The notes below the pieces were generated by a model. That model did not search any database. It saw only the letters and a list, made by a program, of their open reading frames with translations, and had not been told where the DNA came from. Of a stretch of 64,000 nt of DNA, positions 1 to 7,185 are shown piece by piece (position 1 is the stretch's first letter; each line of letters starts with the position of its first letter). The position numbers and the translations under genes are program-made. Source of the stretch: Bacteroides sp. ET71 (GTDB lineage: Bacteria; Bacteroidota; Bacteroidia; Bacteroidales; Bacteroidaceae); NCBI RefSeq assembly GCF_023336905.1, contig NZ_JAMBLS010000003.1:1-64000 (forward strand). The letters run 5' to 3'.

Positions 1-1
1 T

Positions 2-157
2 CTGGGCGGTTCTGCTGGTACGTTCGTTTCAGGTCTGTTTTGGCAACATTACGGATGGGCAGGCGTGGTAGGAGTAGGAGTTGCCTTTACCGTGGCTTCC
101 TTGTTCGTTAATTGCTTCCAACCAAGACTGCATAAGGATGAATGCTCAATATTCTGA
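2..157 (+). CDS. MFS transporter, C-terminal end (partial)
   Basis: The open frame runs in from the left edge and ends at TGA 155-157, giving the last 51 residues of a protein. It contains a small-residue-rich segment beginning LGGSAGTFVSGLFW, then a second hydrophobic stretch (VGVGVAFTVASLFV) and a short polar tail. This pattern fits the last two membrane helices of a major facilitator superfamily permease. Its substrate cannot be told from the tail. The start lies outside the window. Confidence 0.6.
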   Translation: MGGSAGTFVSGLFWQHYGWAGVVGVGVAFTVASLFVNCFQPRLHKDECSIF

Positions 158-158
158 C

Positions 159-499
159 TAAAATAATTTTTGGAATGATCCTTTCAGTCTGAATATTTTT
201 CATACCTTTGTACCGTAAGAGTTTCCCAAACAAGCAAAGCGATGTAGACCACGGCAATTAGGACGGTTGCCAACTCATTACCTGAAAACGAAGTAATTCT
301 TCTAACTCTCTTGATTTCAAAGAGGTATATTCCTTATACAGTTTTACGGAAAATTTGTGTAAAAGCCATCAGATTTCAACATATTAACACTAAATGGCGG
401 CGGAACGATAAGACGGAACGAGAATTTTCATGGCTTCGCAACATGTGTATTAAGATAAATCATTTAACTTTGTAAACGAAACAAAACAGGCGGAAGCGG
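159..499. other. Intergenic region with promoter-like boxes, no supported gene
   Basis: No convincing reading frame is seen here. The stretch holds two Bacteroides -7 boxes, TACCTTTG at 203-210 and TAACTTTG at 465-472. The second probably serves the membrane protein gene that follows. An 18-bp sequence at 266-283 recurs with one mismatch at 1180-1197 (see findings). Confidence 0.5.
465..472 (+). promoter_or_regulatory. Promoter -7 box of the small membrane protein gene
   Basis: TAACTTTG matches the Bacteroides -7 consensus TAnnTTTG and lies 27 bp before the start codon at 500. The upstream element is weak: TGTG at 444-447 instead of TTTG. Confidence 0.5.
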
Positions 500-982
500 A
501 TGGAAAAAATAAAGGACCTAATCGTAAAGCATGTCTGGAGCCGGCCTCTGCGGCACCGGCCAGAAGACTCGTTCATACTCCGTATAGTAAGGAATTTTTG
601 TCAGTTTATACTGCTGATTTCCCTTTTTGTCCTGATTTATGCCTTTATCGTTACGCTCGGATGGATTAAGGGAGCGGCTATGTCACTCATATCCGTTGCC
701 TGCTCGGCGGTCTATTGGCTGACGACGAGCTATCTTGGCAGGCTGTCTTCAGGCTGGATAAAGAAGCCGATGCTGGCCAAAGCTTTTGCCTACGGCGTAA
801 GGGCAGCCGTCAGTCTTGCCTTAATATTTTGGTTATTCGACTTTTTCCTTCAATCCGGAGCCGTGGGAAACATGACAAATACGATGCTCTTCAGTTATGC
901 GACAACCTTTCTCAGCATATACGAGATTTCCTGTTTCAGCCAGTGCGCCTTTTATATTATATCTTACTTCATTGATAAATAG
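500..982 (+). CDS. Small multi-pass membrane protein of unknown function
   Basis: This 160-residue protein is not recognised. It has a basic N-terminus followed by about four hydrophobic segments, near residues 28-52, 58-80, 92-113 and 125-157. This suggests a four-helix inner-membrane protein with the N-terminus in the cytoplasm. No catalytic motif is visible. A -7 box lies 27 bp upstream and no Shine-Dalgarno sequence is seen, which is normal in this phylum. It stands alone, with long non-coding stretches on both sides. Confidence 0.6.
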   Translation: MEKIKDLIVKHVWSRPLRHRPEDSFILRIVRNFCQFILLISLFVLIYAFIVTLGWIKGAAMSLISVACSAVYWLTTSYLGRLSSGWIKKPMLAKAFAYGVRAAVSLALIFWLFDFFLQSGAVGNMTNTMLFSYATTFLSIYEISCFSQCAFYIISYFIDK

Positions 983-1274
983 CTGTCCCGACGGCGGCAG
1001 GAGGGCACGTGCTTGAAGGTAATGGACCAACCGGCCGTAAGCTGTTAAAATCAGGCCGGAATAATTGGTACAAAATTTTATTTGGTATATTGTTTGCTTC
1101 TCAAAAGAAAGTGCTAATTTTGCAAATAGAACAAGAGTTGTTTGACAGAAATACACCGTATATCACAGAATTTGCGACTGTTGCCAAGTCATTACCTCCG
1201 TCTTTGAAGAAAGCTCGTAAATAGCTTATTTCTAATGTATTCCTATCTTAATATCGTTTTTTTTCGACAAAACC
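983..1274. other. Intergenic region with promoter-like element, no supported gene
   Basis: A promoter-like pair, TTTG at 1093-1096 and TAATTTTG at 1115-1122 (18 bp apart), is followed by the second copy of the 18-bp repeat at 1180-1197. A small AAATA/TATTT inverted repeat sits near 1221-1233. A 71-codon frame at 1009-1224 exists, but it begins upstream of the promoter-like box and has no recognisable character, so it is not called as a gene. Confidence 0.4.
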
Positions 1275-2717
1275 TCAACGGGCAGCGGACAGTACATCGC
1301 CGACTTGCCGGCAGATGCTCTCCATGCCTTTCACCGAGGGATGGCCCCATTGTTTGTCGATGTCGTGCAGGCGGATATTGGTGACGCCGTAGTGACGGCA
1401 TATACGATCCATAGACTGGGTGACGGGGTCGGACAGTTCGGTATTCGTAATGTTGTAAATCCGGGCATGCGGATAATGCGTAATCAAGTAATCGAGCAGG
1501 TAGCTGAAAGCCGGACGGAAATCATAGAAATCGTCTTTCTGCCAATCGGCATACTGATAATGGCCCAAGGGAGAGCCGGCCCAACTGTCGTTGGTGCCTC
1601 CGAAAAGGAGTATGATGTCCGGATTCCCCAAATCGGCCATGCGGGTGATGAAGGCTCTGTCCGAGTAGTCTTCTCCATTATATCCGGTATAGCAGACAGT
1701 CGCTCCGGAATAGGAATTGTTGGTGTCGAGCCGGTAGCCATAACGGTGCAGCAGCAGTTGCCACCAGGTTTGTTCGAGCGTGGTGACATCGTTTTCTTTC
1801 TTCTCGCCGGGGACGCCGTACCAGCAGAGATTGGTGCGAGGGGTCACGTGGCCGTAGAAGGTTGAATAAGAATCGCCCAGGATAGAGACGGTTTGTGCGG
1901 TATCGGCCGGAAGTGCTTCCAGGATTTTCTTTACATGCTGGTGGAGTATGTGGAAAGCAGGGTCGGCCATGGCGCCGTGGTCATGTCCGCCTATTTCGTA
2001 GAGAGTGGTTTGCGTATGCCCGACCAGCAGCATCATGCGACGCATGTAGGCATTTTCTTCGTAGCGGCCGAAAAGTTCCAGTTCGCGGTCGCCGGTAATC
2101 AGGACAAGAGGGGGCGCGTCTTTGCGGACATGGAAAAGAGGGGCAAAGCGGTCGATGGTGGGTTGCAGGTTGGGGATGCCTTGCATCTGCCGGTAGGAGA
2201 AATGGCTGATCATCTGTCCGCTAAAGGGTATCAGCCCGGCCAGGCGGTCGGCATCGATGTCATACTTGGCCAGCCAAGATTTGTCAAGCCCCAGCATCGT
2301 GGTGAGATAACCGCCAGCCGAGTGTCCGGACAGGAAAATCTTGCGGGTGCTGCCTCCGTATTTGCTTATTTCGCGGAAAGTCCAGGCTACGGACGCCGCG
2401 GCATCGTCTATGCAGGTGGCAATGTCGACTTTGGGCAGCAGACGGTAATTGACTCCCACAACCACCATGCCCTTTTCGCGCAGTTTCATGGGGATGTCTT
2501 TGCTTCCTCCTGTCAGTCCTCCTCCGTGGAACCAGACGACCACGGGACAGTCTGTGGCGTTTTCCGGATAGTAGACATCCAGTTTGCAGCGTTCACGGGC
2601 GTAAGTGTCGTCGGACGATGTGTAAGAAATGTCTCGCGCCCATTGATAGGTTTTCTCCTGGGCAAAAAGCATTGTGCATAGCAGCAAGCCAAACAGAGTG
2701 AGGAAATTTTTCTTCAT
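1275..2717 (-). CDS. Secreted two-domain esterase: alpha/beta hydrolase plus SGNH hydrolase
   Basis: A signal peptide (residues 1-19) is followed by an alpha/beta-hydrolase domain (about 25-268). That domain has an HGGG oxyanion motif at 64-67, a GHSAG nucleophile elbow with Ser133, and likely Asp210 and His245. The second domain is SGNH/GDSL type: GDS with Ser283, GGTND at 373-377 and a C-terminal HPS at 459-461 with an Asp a few residues before. Such proteins remove acetyl or other acyl groups from carbohydrates, here probably in the periplasm. The substrate is unknown. The gene is monocistronic with its own promoter and runs divergently from the neighbouring hexosaminidase. Both catalytic sets look intact, so two different ester bonds may be cut. 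Confidence 0.85.
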   Translation of the reverse strand: MKKNFLTLFGLLLCTMLFAQEKTYQWARDISYTSSDDTYARERCKLDVYYPENATDCPVVVWFHGGGLTGGSKDIPMKLREKGMVVVGVNYRLLPKVDIATCIDDAAASVAWTFREISKYGGSTRKIFLSGHSAGGYLTTMLGLDKSWLAKYDIDADRLAGLIPFSGQMISHFSYRQMQGIPNLQPTIDRFAPLFHVRKDAPPLVLITGDRELELFGRYEENAYMRRMMLLVGHTQTTLYEIGGHDHGAMADPAFHILHQHVKKILEALPADTAQTVSILGDSYSTFYGHVTPRTNLCWYGVPGEKKENDVTTLEQTWWQLLLHRYGYRLDTNNSYSGATVCYTGYNGEDYSDRAFITRMADLGNPDIILLFGGTNDSWAGSPLGHYQYADWQKDDFYDFRPAFSYLLDYLITHYPHARIYNITNTELSDPVTQSMDRICRHYGVTNIRLHDIDKQWGHPSVKGMESICRQVGDVLSAAR

Positions 2718-2762
2718 GATACATGGTTTTTAGTTAAGTCAGTAGTTTCGTTGTGATGCGGA

Positions 2763-2793
2763 CAAAGGTACGGAAAAAATCAATACAGACAAG
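2763..2793 (-). promoter_or_regulatory. Promoter of the two-domain esterase gene
   Basis: Read on the minus strand, CTTG is followed by 19 bp and then TACCTTTG, close to the Bacteroides consensus TTTG-N19-TAnnTTTG. The box ends 46 bp before the start codon. Confidence 0.7.
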
Positions 2794-2899
2794 GGTTAAC
2801 AGTTCTTTTTGCTTCAGTCAAGGAGAGGCATAAAACCTTATTACAGTTCGAGGGAAAGAAAATATCGACATTCTTTCTTCTTATTCTGCAAATAATACT

Positions 2900-2907
2900 T
2901 ATCTTTG
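2900..2907 (+). promoter_or_regulatory. Promoter -7 box of the beta-hexosaminidase gene
   Basis: TATCTTTG matches TAnnTTTG and lies 30 bp upstream of the start codon. The -33 region is T-rich (TTCTTTC near 2871) but not consensus. Confidence 0.6.
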
Positions 2908-2936
2908 CCACTATATTAATTATTAACCCATCCAAT

Positions 2937-5300
2937 ATGATGAAAAGAATTAACCATCTTCTCATGGCCGGTACATTTATCGCAGCTTGCACGTCGTGCA
3001 GCAAAGAAGTCGAGGCTACCTATCAAGTAATACCTCTTCCCCAAGAGGTGAGTTTGACACAAGAGGATCCTTTCCGCCTCAATCAAAGCACCATCATCGC
3101 CTATCCCGAAGGCAACACCCTGCTGCAACGCAATGCAGAGTTCTTGGCCGAATACCTCCAACAGTCTGTGGGATTTGCTCCTCAGACGCAGTCGTTCGCC
3201 AACGGACAAGAGCCGGAAAAGGGGTGCATCCGCCTGGATATTGACGACGACATAGAATCTGCCGAAGGCTACACGCTGAAGGTCGATGCCGATGGCGTGG
3301 AAATAGAAGGCCAGACTCCCAACGGAGTGTTCTACGGCATACAGACGTTGCGCAAGTCCATCCCTGCGGGAGAGGAAGCGACCGATGTCCTGCTGCCTGC
3401 CGGCGAGGTGAAAGATGCTCCCCGGTTCGGCTATCGCGGCTTCATGCTGGACTGTTCGCGCCACTTCTTCCCGGTGGAATTTGTCAAGAAGTTTATCGAC
3501 ATCCTGGCGCTGCACAACATCAATACCTTCCACTGGCACATCACAGACGACCAGGGTTGGCGCATCGAAATCAAAAAATATCCCCGCCTGACCGAAATAG
3601 GTTCGACACGCAACCGCACCGTCATCGGACGCAACACGCCCGAATATGACAACACGCCCTACGGTGGTTTCTATACTCAAGAGGAGGCCCGCGAAATTGT
3701 CCGCTACGCACAGGAACGTTATATCACCGTCATACCGGAAGTCGACCTGCCCGGACACATGCTCGCAGCGCTGGCCGCCTATCCCGAACTGGGTTGTACA
3801 GGCGGTCCTTACGAAGTATGCCCTAACTGGGGAGTGTTTGAAGATGTGCTTTGCATCGGCAACGAAAAGACGTTTGAATTTCTTGAAGGGGTGCTGGACG
3901 AAATCATAGACATCTTCCCGGCACGCTACATACACATCGGTGGCGATGAAGTGCCTCGCACACGTTGGGAGAAATGCCCCAAATGCCAGGCACGCATCCG
4001 GCAACTGGGACTGAGAGACGACAAAGACCACACGGCCGAAGACCGCCTGCAAAGCTATTGCATGGCGCGCATCGAGAAGTATCTGAACGGCAAGGGACGG
4101 CAGATTATCGGATGGGATGAAATACTGGAAGGCGAAGTGGCTCCCAACGCCACCGTCATGTCGTGGCGCGGACTGGAAGGCGGTATCGAAGCTGCCCAGT
4201 TGGGACATGATGTCGTCATGGTACCTACCTCTTATGCGTACCTGGACTATTACCAGACGGATAATCGCGACGGCGAGCCTTTGGCCATCGGCGGCTATGT
4301 TCCTATCGAAAAAGTCTATAGCCTTGAACCGGTGCCCGACGTGCTGACCGATGAACAGAAGAAACACATCATCGGCGCACAAGCCAATCTGTGGACGGAA
4401 TACATCCTCAACGGTGCCCATGTGGAATACATGGCACTGCCCCGCATGGCCGCCCTCAGCGAAGTGCAGTGGACACTGCCGGAAAAGAAGAATTACGATG
4501 ATTTCCGCACACGACTCATGCCTTTGCTGAACATCTACAAAGTGGACAGCATCAACTATTCGAAAGCCATGTTTGACATCAAAGCGACCTATACTGCCCA
4601 GACCGCGGAGAGTGGAGAGCCGGGACAGGGACATGTCGTGGTCGAGATGAGCACCATCGACAATGCACCTATCTACTATACCCTTGACGGAACAGACCCG
4701 ACTACTGCTTCCACAGCCTACACTGCACCGGTCAACATTGACCAGACCGCAGAGTTCCGGGCTGTGGCTATCCGCCCGGACGGCCAGAGCAAGGTGGTCA
4801 AGAAGCAATTCAACTTCAACAAAGCTACCCTGCGGCCCATCGAGTTTGTAGGCGAAGGCCCCTCGTCACGCTTCACGTACAAAGGCGCCGTGACGCTGGT
4901 TGACGGCATATCGGGTCCCGACACTTACAGCGGCGGTCCGTGGATTGGTTTCTATAAGGGTGACGCAGAGGTTGTGATAGACTTGGGAGAAGGCGGACAG
5001 AGCATCCATCGTGTCGGTACCCATGCCAACATCGACATGGGCTCATGGATTATGGGAGCTACGGGCATGGAAGTTCTCGTTTCTGACGACAAGAAGGAGT
5101 TCCGTTCGGTGGCAGCGATTGAGTGTCCCGAGCAGACCGACGTCAACAAGAAGACCATTGAAAATTATGAGGTCTCCTTCGACCCTGTTACGGCACGCTA
5201 CCTCAAGGTCATTGTCAAACGTGCCAAAGCCCTGCCCAAAGGACATCCGGGCGAAGGTAAGACTCCTTACTTGTTCATCGACGAAATAGAAGTAGATTAA
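2937..5300 (+). CDS. Beta-N-acetylhexosaminidase lipoprotein, GH20
   Basis: GH20 enzymes release terminal N-acetylglucosamine or N-acetylgalactosamine by substrate-assisted catalysis. The 787-residue protein starts with a lipoprotein signal (lipobox near FIAAC), so it is expected to be membrane-anchored. Domains in order: GH20b N-terminal domain (about 28-155), catalytic barrel (about 160-510) with the general-acid pair Asp337-Glu338 in GGDE, a chitobiase/hexosaminidase C-terminal domain (about 560-625), and a discoidin-like F5/8 type C domain (about 640-785) likely to bind sugar. The likely targets are host glycans or mucin, by analogy with gut Bacteroides. No SusC/SusD genes are adjacent. 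ATG at 2940 is an equally possible start. Confidence 0.93.
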   Translation: MMKRINHLLMAGTFIAACTSCSKEVEATYQVIPLPQEVSLTQEDPFRLNQSTIIAYPEGNTLLQRNAEFLAEYLQQSVGFAPQTQSFANGQEPEKGCIRLDIDDDIESAEGYTLKVDADGVEIEGQTPNGVFYGIQTLRKSIPAGEEATDVLLPAGEVKDAPRFGYRGFMLDCSRHFFPVEFVKKFIDILALHNINTFHWHITDDQGWRIEIKKYPRLTEIGSTRNRTVIGRNTPEYDNTPYGGFYTQEEAREIVRYAQERYITVIPEVDLPGHMLAALAAYPELGCTGGPYEVCPNWGVFEDVLCIGNEKTFEFLEGVLDEIIDIFPARYIHIGGDEVPRTRWEKCPKCQARIRQLGLRDDKDHTAEDRLQSYCMARIEKYLNGKGRQIIGWDEILEGEVAPNATVMSWRGLEGGIEAAQLGHDVVMVPTSYAYLDYYQTDNRDGEPLAIGGYVPIEKVYSLEPVPDVLTDEQKKHIIGAQANLWTEYILNGAHVEYMALPRMAALSEVQWTLPEKKNYDDFRTRLMPLLNIYKVDSINYSKAMFDIKATYTAQTAESGEPGQGHVVVEMSTIDNAPIYYTLDGTDPTTASTAYTAPVNIDQTAEFRAVAIRPDGQSKVVKKQFNFNKATLRPIEFVGEGPSSRFTYKGAVTLVDGISGPDTYSGGPWIGFYKGDAEVVIDLGEGGQSIHRVGTHANIDMGSWIMGATGMEVLVSDDKKEFRSVAAIECPEQTDVNKKTIENYEVSFDPVTARYLKVIVKRAKALPKGHPGEGKTPYLFIDEIEVD

Positions 5301-5326
5301 ACAGAATCATGTGCAGACAGAAGAAG

Positions 5327-5363
5327 ACCCGCATTTCCGCCAGGAATTTGCGGGTTTTCTTTT
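5327..5363 (+). terminator. Intrinsic terminator of the hexosaminidase gene
   Basis: A hairpin with arms CCCGCA-t-TTCC and GGAA-t-TGCGGG around a 4-nt loop is followed by a TTTTCTTTT tract, 27 bp after the stop codon. Confidence 0.85.
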
Positions 5364-5377
5364 GCCCAAAGACTTAA

Positions 5378-5553
5378 AGCCTGTTTAAAATTCATTTTCC
5401 TGTCATCCCGAGCGTTGTTCTCCCCCGCCAAACGGGGGAGGCAAGAGGGGGTATCGAGGGATCTCACTACGCGCCTGAAAAGTATTAGGGAGATGTTTCG
5501 ACTACGCTTCGCTTGCTCAACATGACAAAGAGAGCGATTTTTTAACAGGTTCT
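5378..5553. repeat. Dispersed long-palindrome element, copy A (inverted, with internal insert)
   Basis: An imperfect palindrome begins AGCCTGTTTAAA and ends with TTTTAACAGGTTCT. Inside are TGTCATCCCGAGCG and CTCAACATGACA, inner arms shared with copies at 15.7, 18.0 and 23.7 kb. Relative to the copy at 23.7 kb it is inverted and carries about 36 extra bases (within 5415-5454), themselves a CCCCCG/CGGGGG hairpin. It may form a strong RNA hairpin if transcribed. Confidence 0.8.
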
Positions 5554-5618
5554 CAACGGGCTGTATTATTGGTTACTGATTCTGTAAAATGTATAGACTT
5601 ACTATTACCAACTTTTCT

Positions 5619-5626
5619 TACCTTTG
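5619..5626 (+). promoter_or_regulatory. Promoter -7 box of the polyferredoxin gene
   Basis: TACCTTTG matches TAnnTTTG and lies 49 bp upstream of the start codon. No clear -33 box is seen. Confidence 0.55.
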
Positions 5627-5675
5627 CACCCGGATAAGGATACTCCTTTTCTCTATCAATTAACCACTTATACAT

Positions 5676-7169
5676 ATGTTACGTAAAATAAGACTAACGT
5701 TGGCCGTTCTTTTCTTCGCCCTTGTCACGCTGCTGTTTCTCGACTTCACGGGCAGCATCCATTTATGGTTCGGATGGTTGGCCAAGATTCAATTCCTGCC
5801 GGCTTTACTTGCGCTGAATGTCGGTATCGTATTGTTACTGATTGTATTGACCCTTTTGCTGGGTCGGGTTTACTGCTCTGTCATCTGCCCGTTGGGTGTC
5901 TTGCAAGACATCATCTCGTGGTTCAGCGGACGGCGCAAGAAGAAACACTACCGTTTCTCCTATTCCCCGGCCGTGTCATGGCTGCGTTACGGGGTGCTGG
6001 GTGTGTTCATCATCGCCCTGCTGGCAGGCATCGGTTCGATAAAGGCTCTGTTGGCTCCTTACAGTTCTTACGGGCGTATTGCTGCCAACCTTTTTGCTCC
6101 CATCTACCGCTGGGGAAACAACCTCCTGGCCTACGTGGCCGAGCGCATTGACAGCTATGCTTTCTACGAGACCGACGTCTGGCTGAAAACTCTTCCTACT
6201 TTCTGTATTGCCGTGGTTACTTTAGTCATACTTATTGTGCTGGCCTGGCGCAACGGACGTACTTATTGCAACACCATTTGCCCGGTAGGTACGGTATTGG
6301 GATTCTTGTCGCGCTTCTCGCTGTTCCGCATCACCATCGACACAGACAAATGCAATGCCTGCGGCCTGTGTTCACGCCGTTGTAAGGCAGCCTGCATTGA
6401 CGGCAAGAACCACCGGATAGATTACAGCCGCTGCGTGGCCTGCATGGATTGCATCGACACGTGTAAGCACGGGGCCATTCATTACCGCTTTGCTTATAGC
6501 CACCGGGCCGAGAAGCCGCAGCAGCCACAGGAGAAAAAGGAAAACCCACGCCGCAGTTTTCTGACAGCCACCGCCTTATTGGCCACTACTTCGCTGCTGA
6601 AAGCCCAAGAAAAGAAAGTGGACGGAGGCCTGGCCGTCATTGAAAAGAAGAAAATCCCCAACCGCCAAACGCCCATTTTGCCTCCCGGAGCACAGGATGC
6701 CCGCCACTTTGCCCATCACTGCACGGGTTGCCAGTTGTGCGTCTCTGCCTGTCCCAACGGGGTACTGCGCCCTTCTACGGACTTGCTGAAACTGATGCAG
6801 CCGGAGATGTCTTACGAGCGGGGCTATTGCCGCCCGGAGTGTGCGCGTTGCGCCGAGGTCTGCCCCACGGATGCTATCCGTCTGACTGATTTGGCCGAAA
6901 AAGTATCCACCCAAGTAGGGCACGCCGTTTGGGTGAAAGCCAACTGTGTCCCCCTGACCGATGGCGTCGAATGTGGCAACTGCGCCCGCCACTGCCCTTC
7001 GGGAGCTATCCAGATGGTTCCCTCTGACCCCGATGATGCCGATTCACCCAAGATTCCCGCCATCAACGTGGAGCGCTGCATCGGCTGCGGCGCGTGCGAG
7101 AACTTATGCCCGGCCCGCCCCTTCAGTGCCATCTATGTAGAAGGACACGAGAGCCAGCACATTGTCTAA
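5676..7169 (+). CDS. Membrane polyferredoxin, NapH-like domain fused to NapG-like ferredoxin domain
   Basis: The 497-residue protein starts with four or five membrane helices (about 5-210) bearing CxxxCP motifs (CSVICP, CNTICP), as in NapH/CcoG-type quinol dehydrogenase subunits. Two 4Fe-4S motifs follow near residues 225-270. A twin-arginine-like stretch (RRSF, 292-295) precedes a hydrophobic run. The last 150 residues carry about four more cysteine clusters (CTGCQLC, CARCAEVC, CGNCARHC, CIGCGACENLC). This resembles a NapH and a NapG/MauM protein joined end to end. The likely role is carrying electrons from quinol across the membrane to an exported partner, probably the aldo/keto reductase encoded next to it. 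That partnership is inferred from position. Confidence 0.85.
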   Translation: MLRKIRLTLAVLFFALVTLLFLDFTGSIHLWFGWLAKIQFLPALLALNVGIVLLLIVLTLLLGRVYCSVICPLGVLQDIISWFSGRRKKKHYRFSYSPAVSWLRYGVLGVFIIALLAGIGSIKALLAPYSSYGRIAANLFAPIYRWGNNLLAYVAERIDSYAFYETDVWLKTLPTFCIAVVTLVILIVLAWRNGRTYCNTICPVGTVLGFLSRFSLFRITIDTDKCNACGLCSRRCKAACIDGKNHRIDYSRCVACMDCIDTCKHGAIHYRFAYSHRAEKPQQPQEKKENPRRSFLTATALLATTSLLKAQEKKVDGGLAVIEKKKIPNRQTPILPPGAQDARHFAHHCTGCQLCVSACPNGVLRPSTDLLKLMQPEMSYERGYCRPECARCAEVCPTDAIRLTDLAEKVSTQVGHAVWVKANCVPLTDGVECGNCARHCPSGAIQMVPSDPDDADSPKIPAINVERCIGCGACENLCPARPFSAIYVEGHESQHIV

Positions 7170-7185
7170 CCAAATGCTTCAGAAT

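Noticed and set aside
1009-1224. 71-codon frame after the orphan membrane protein
   Set aside because: It begins upstream of the promoter-like box at 1115-1122, has no family character, and only its last part (around the 18-bp repeat) looks interesting. Treated as non-coding.
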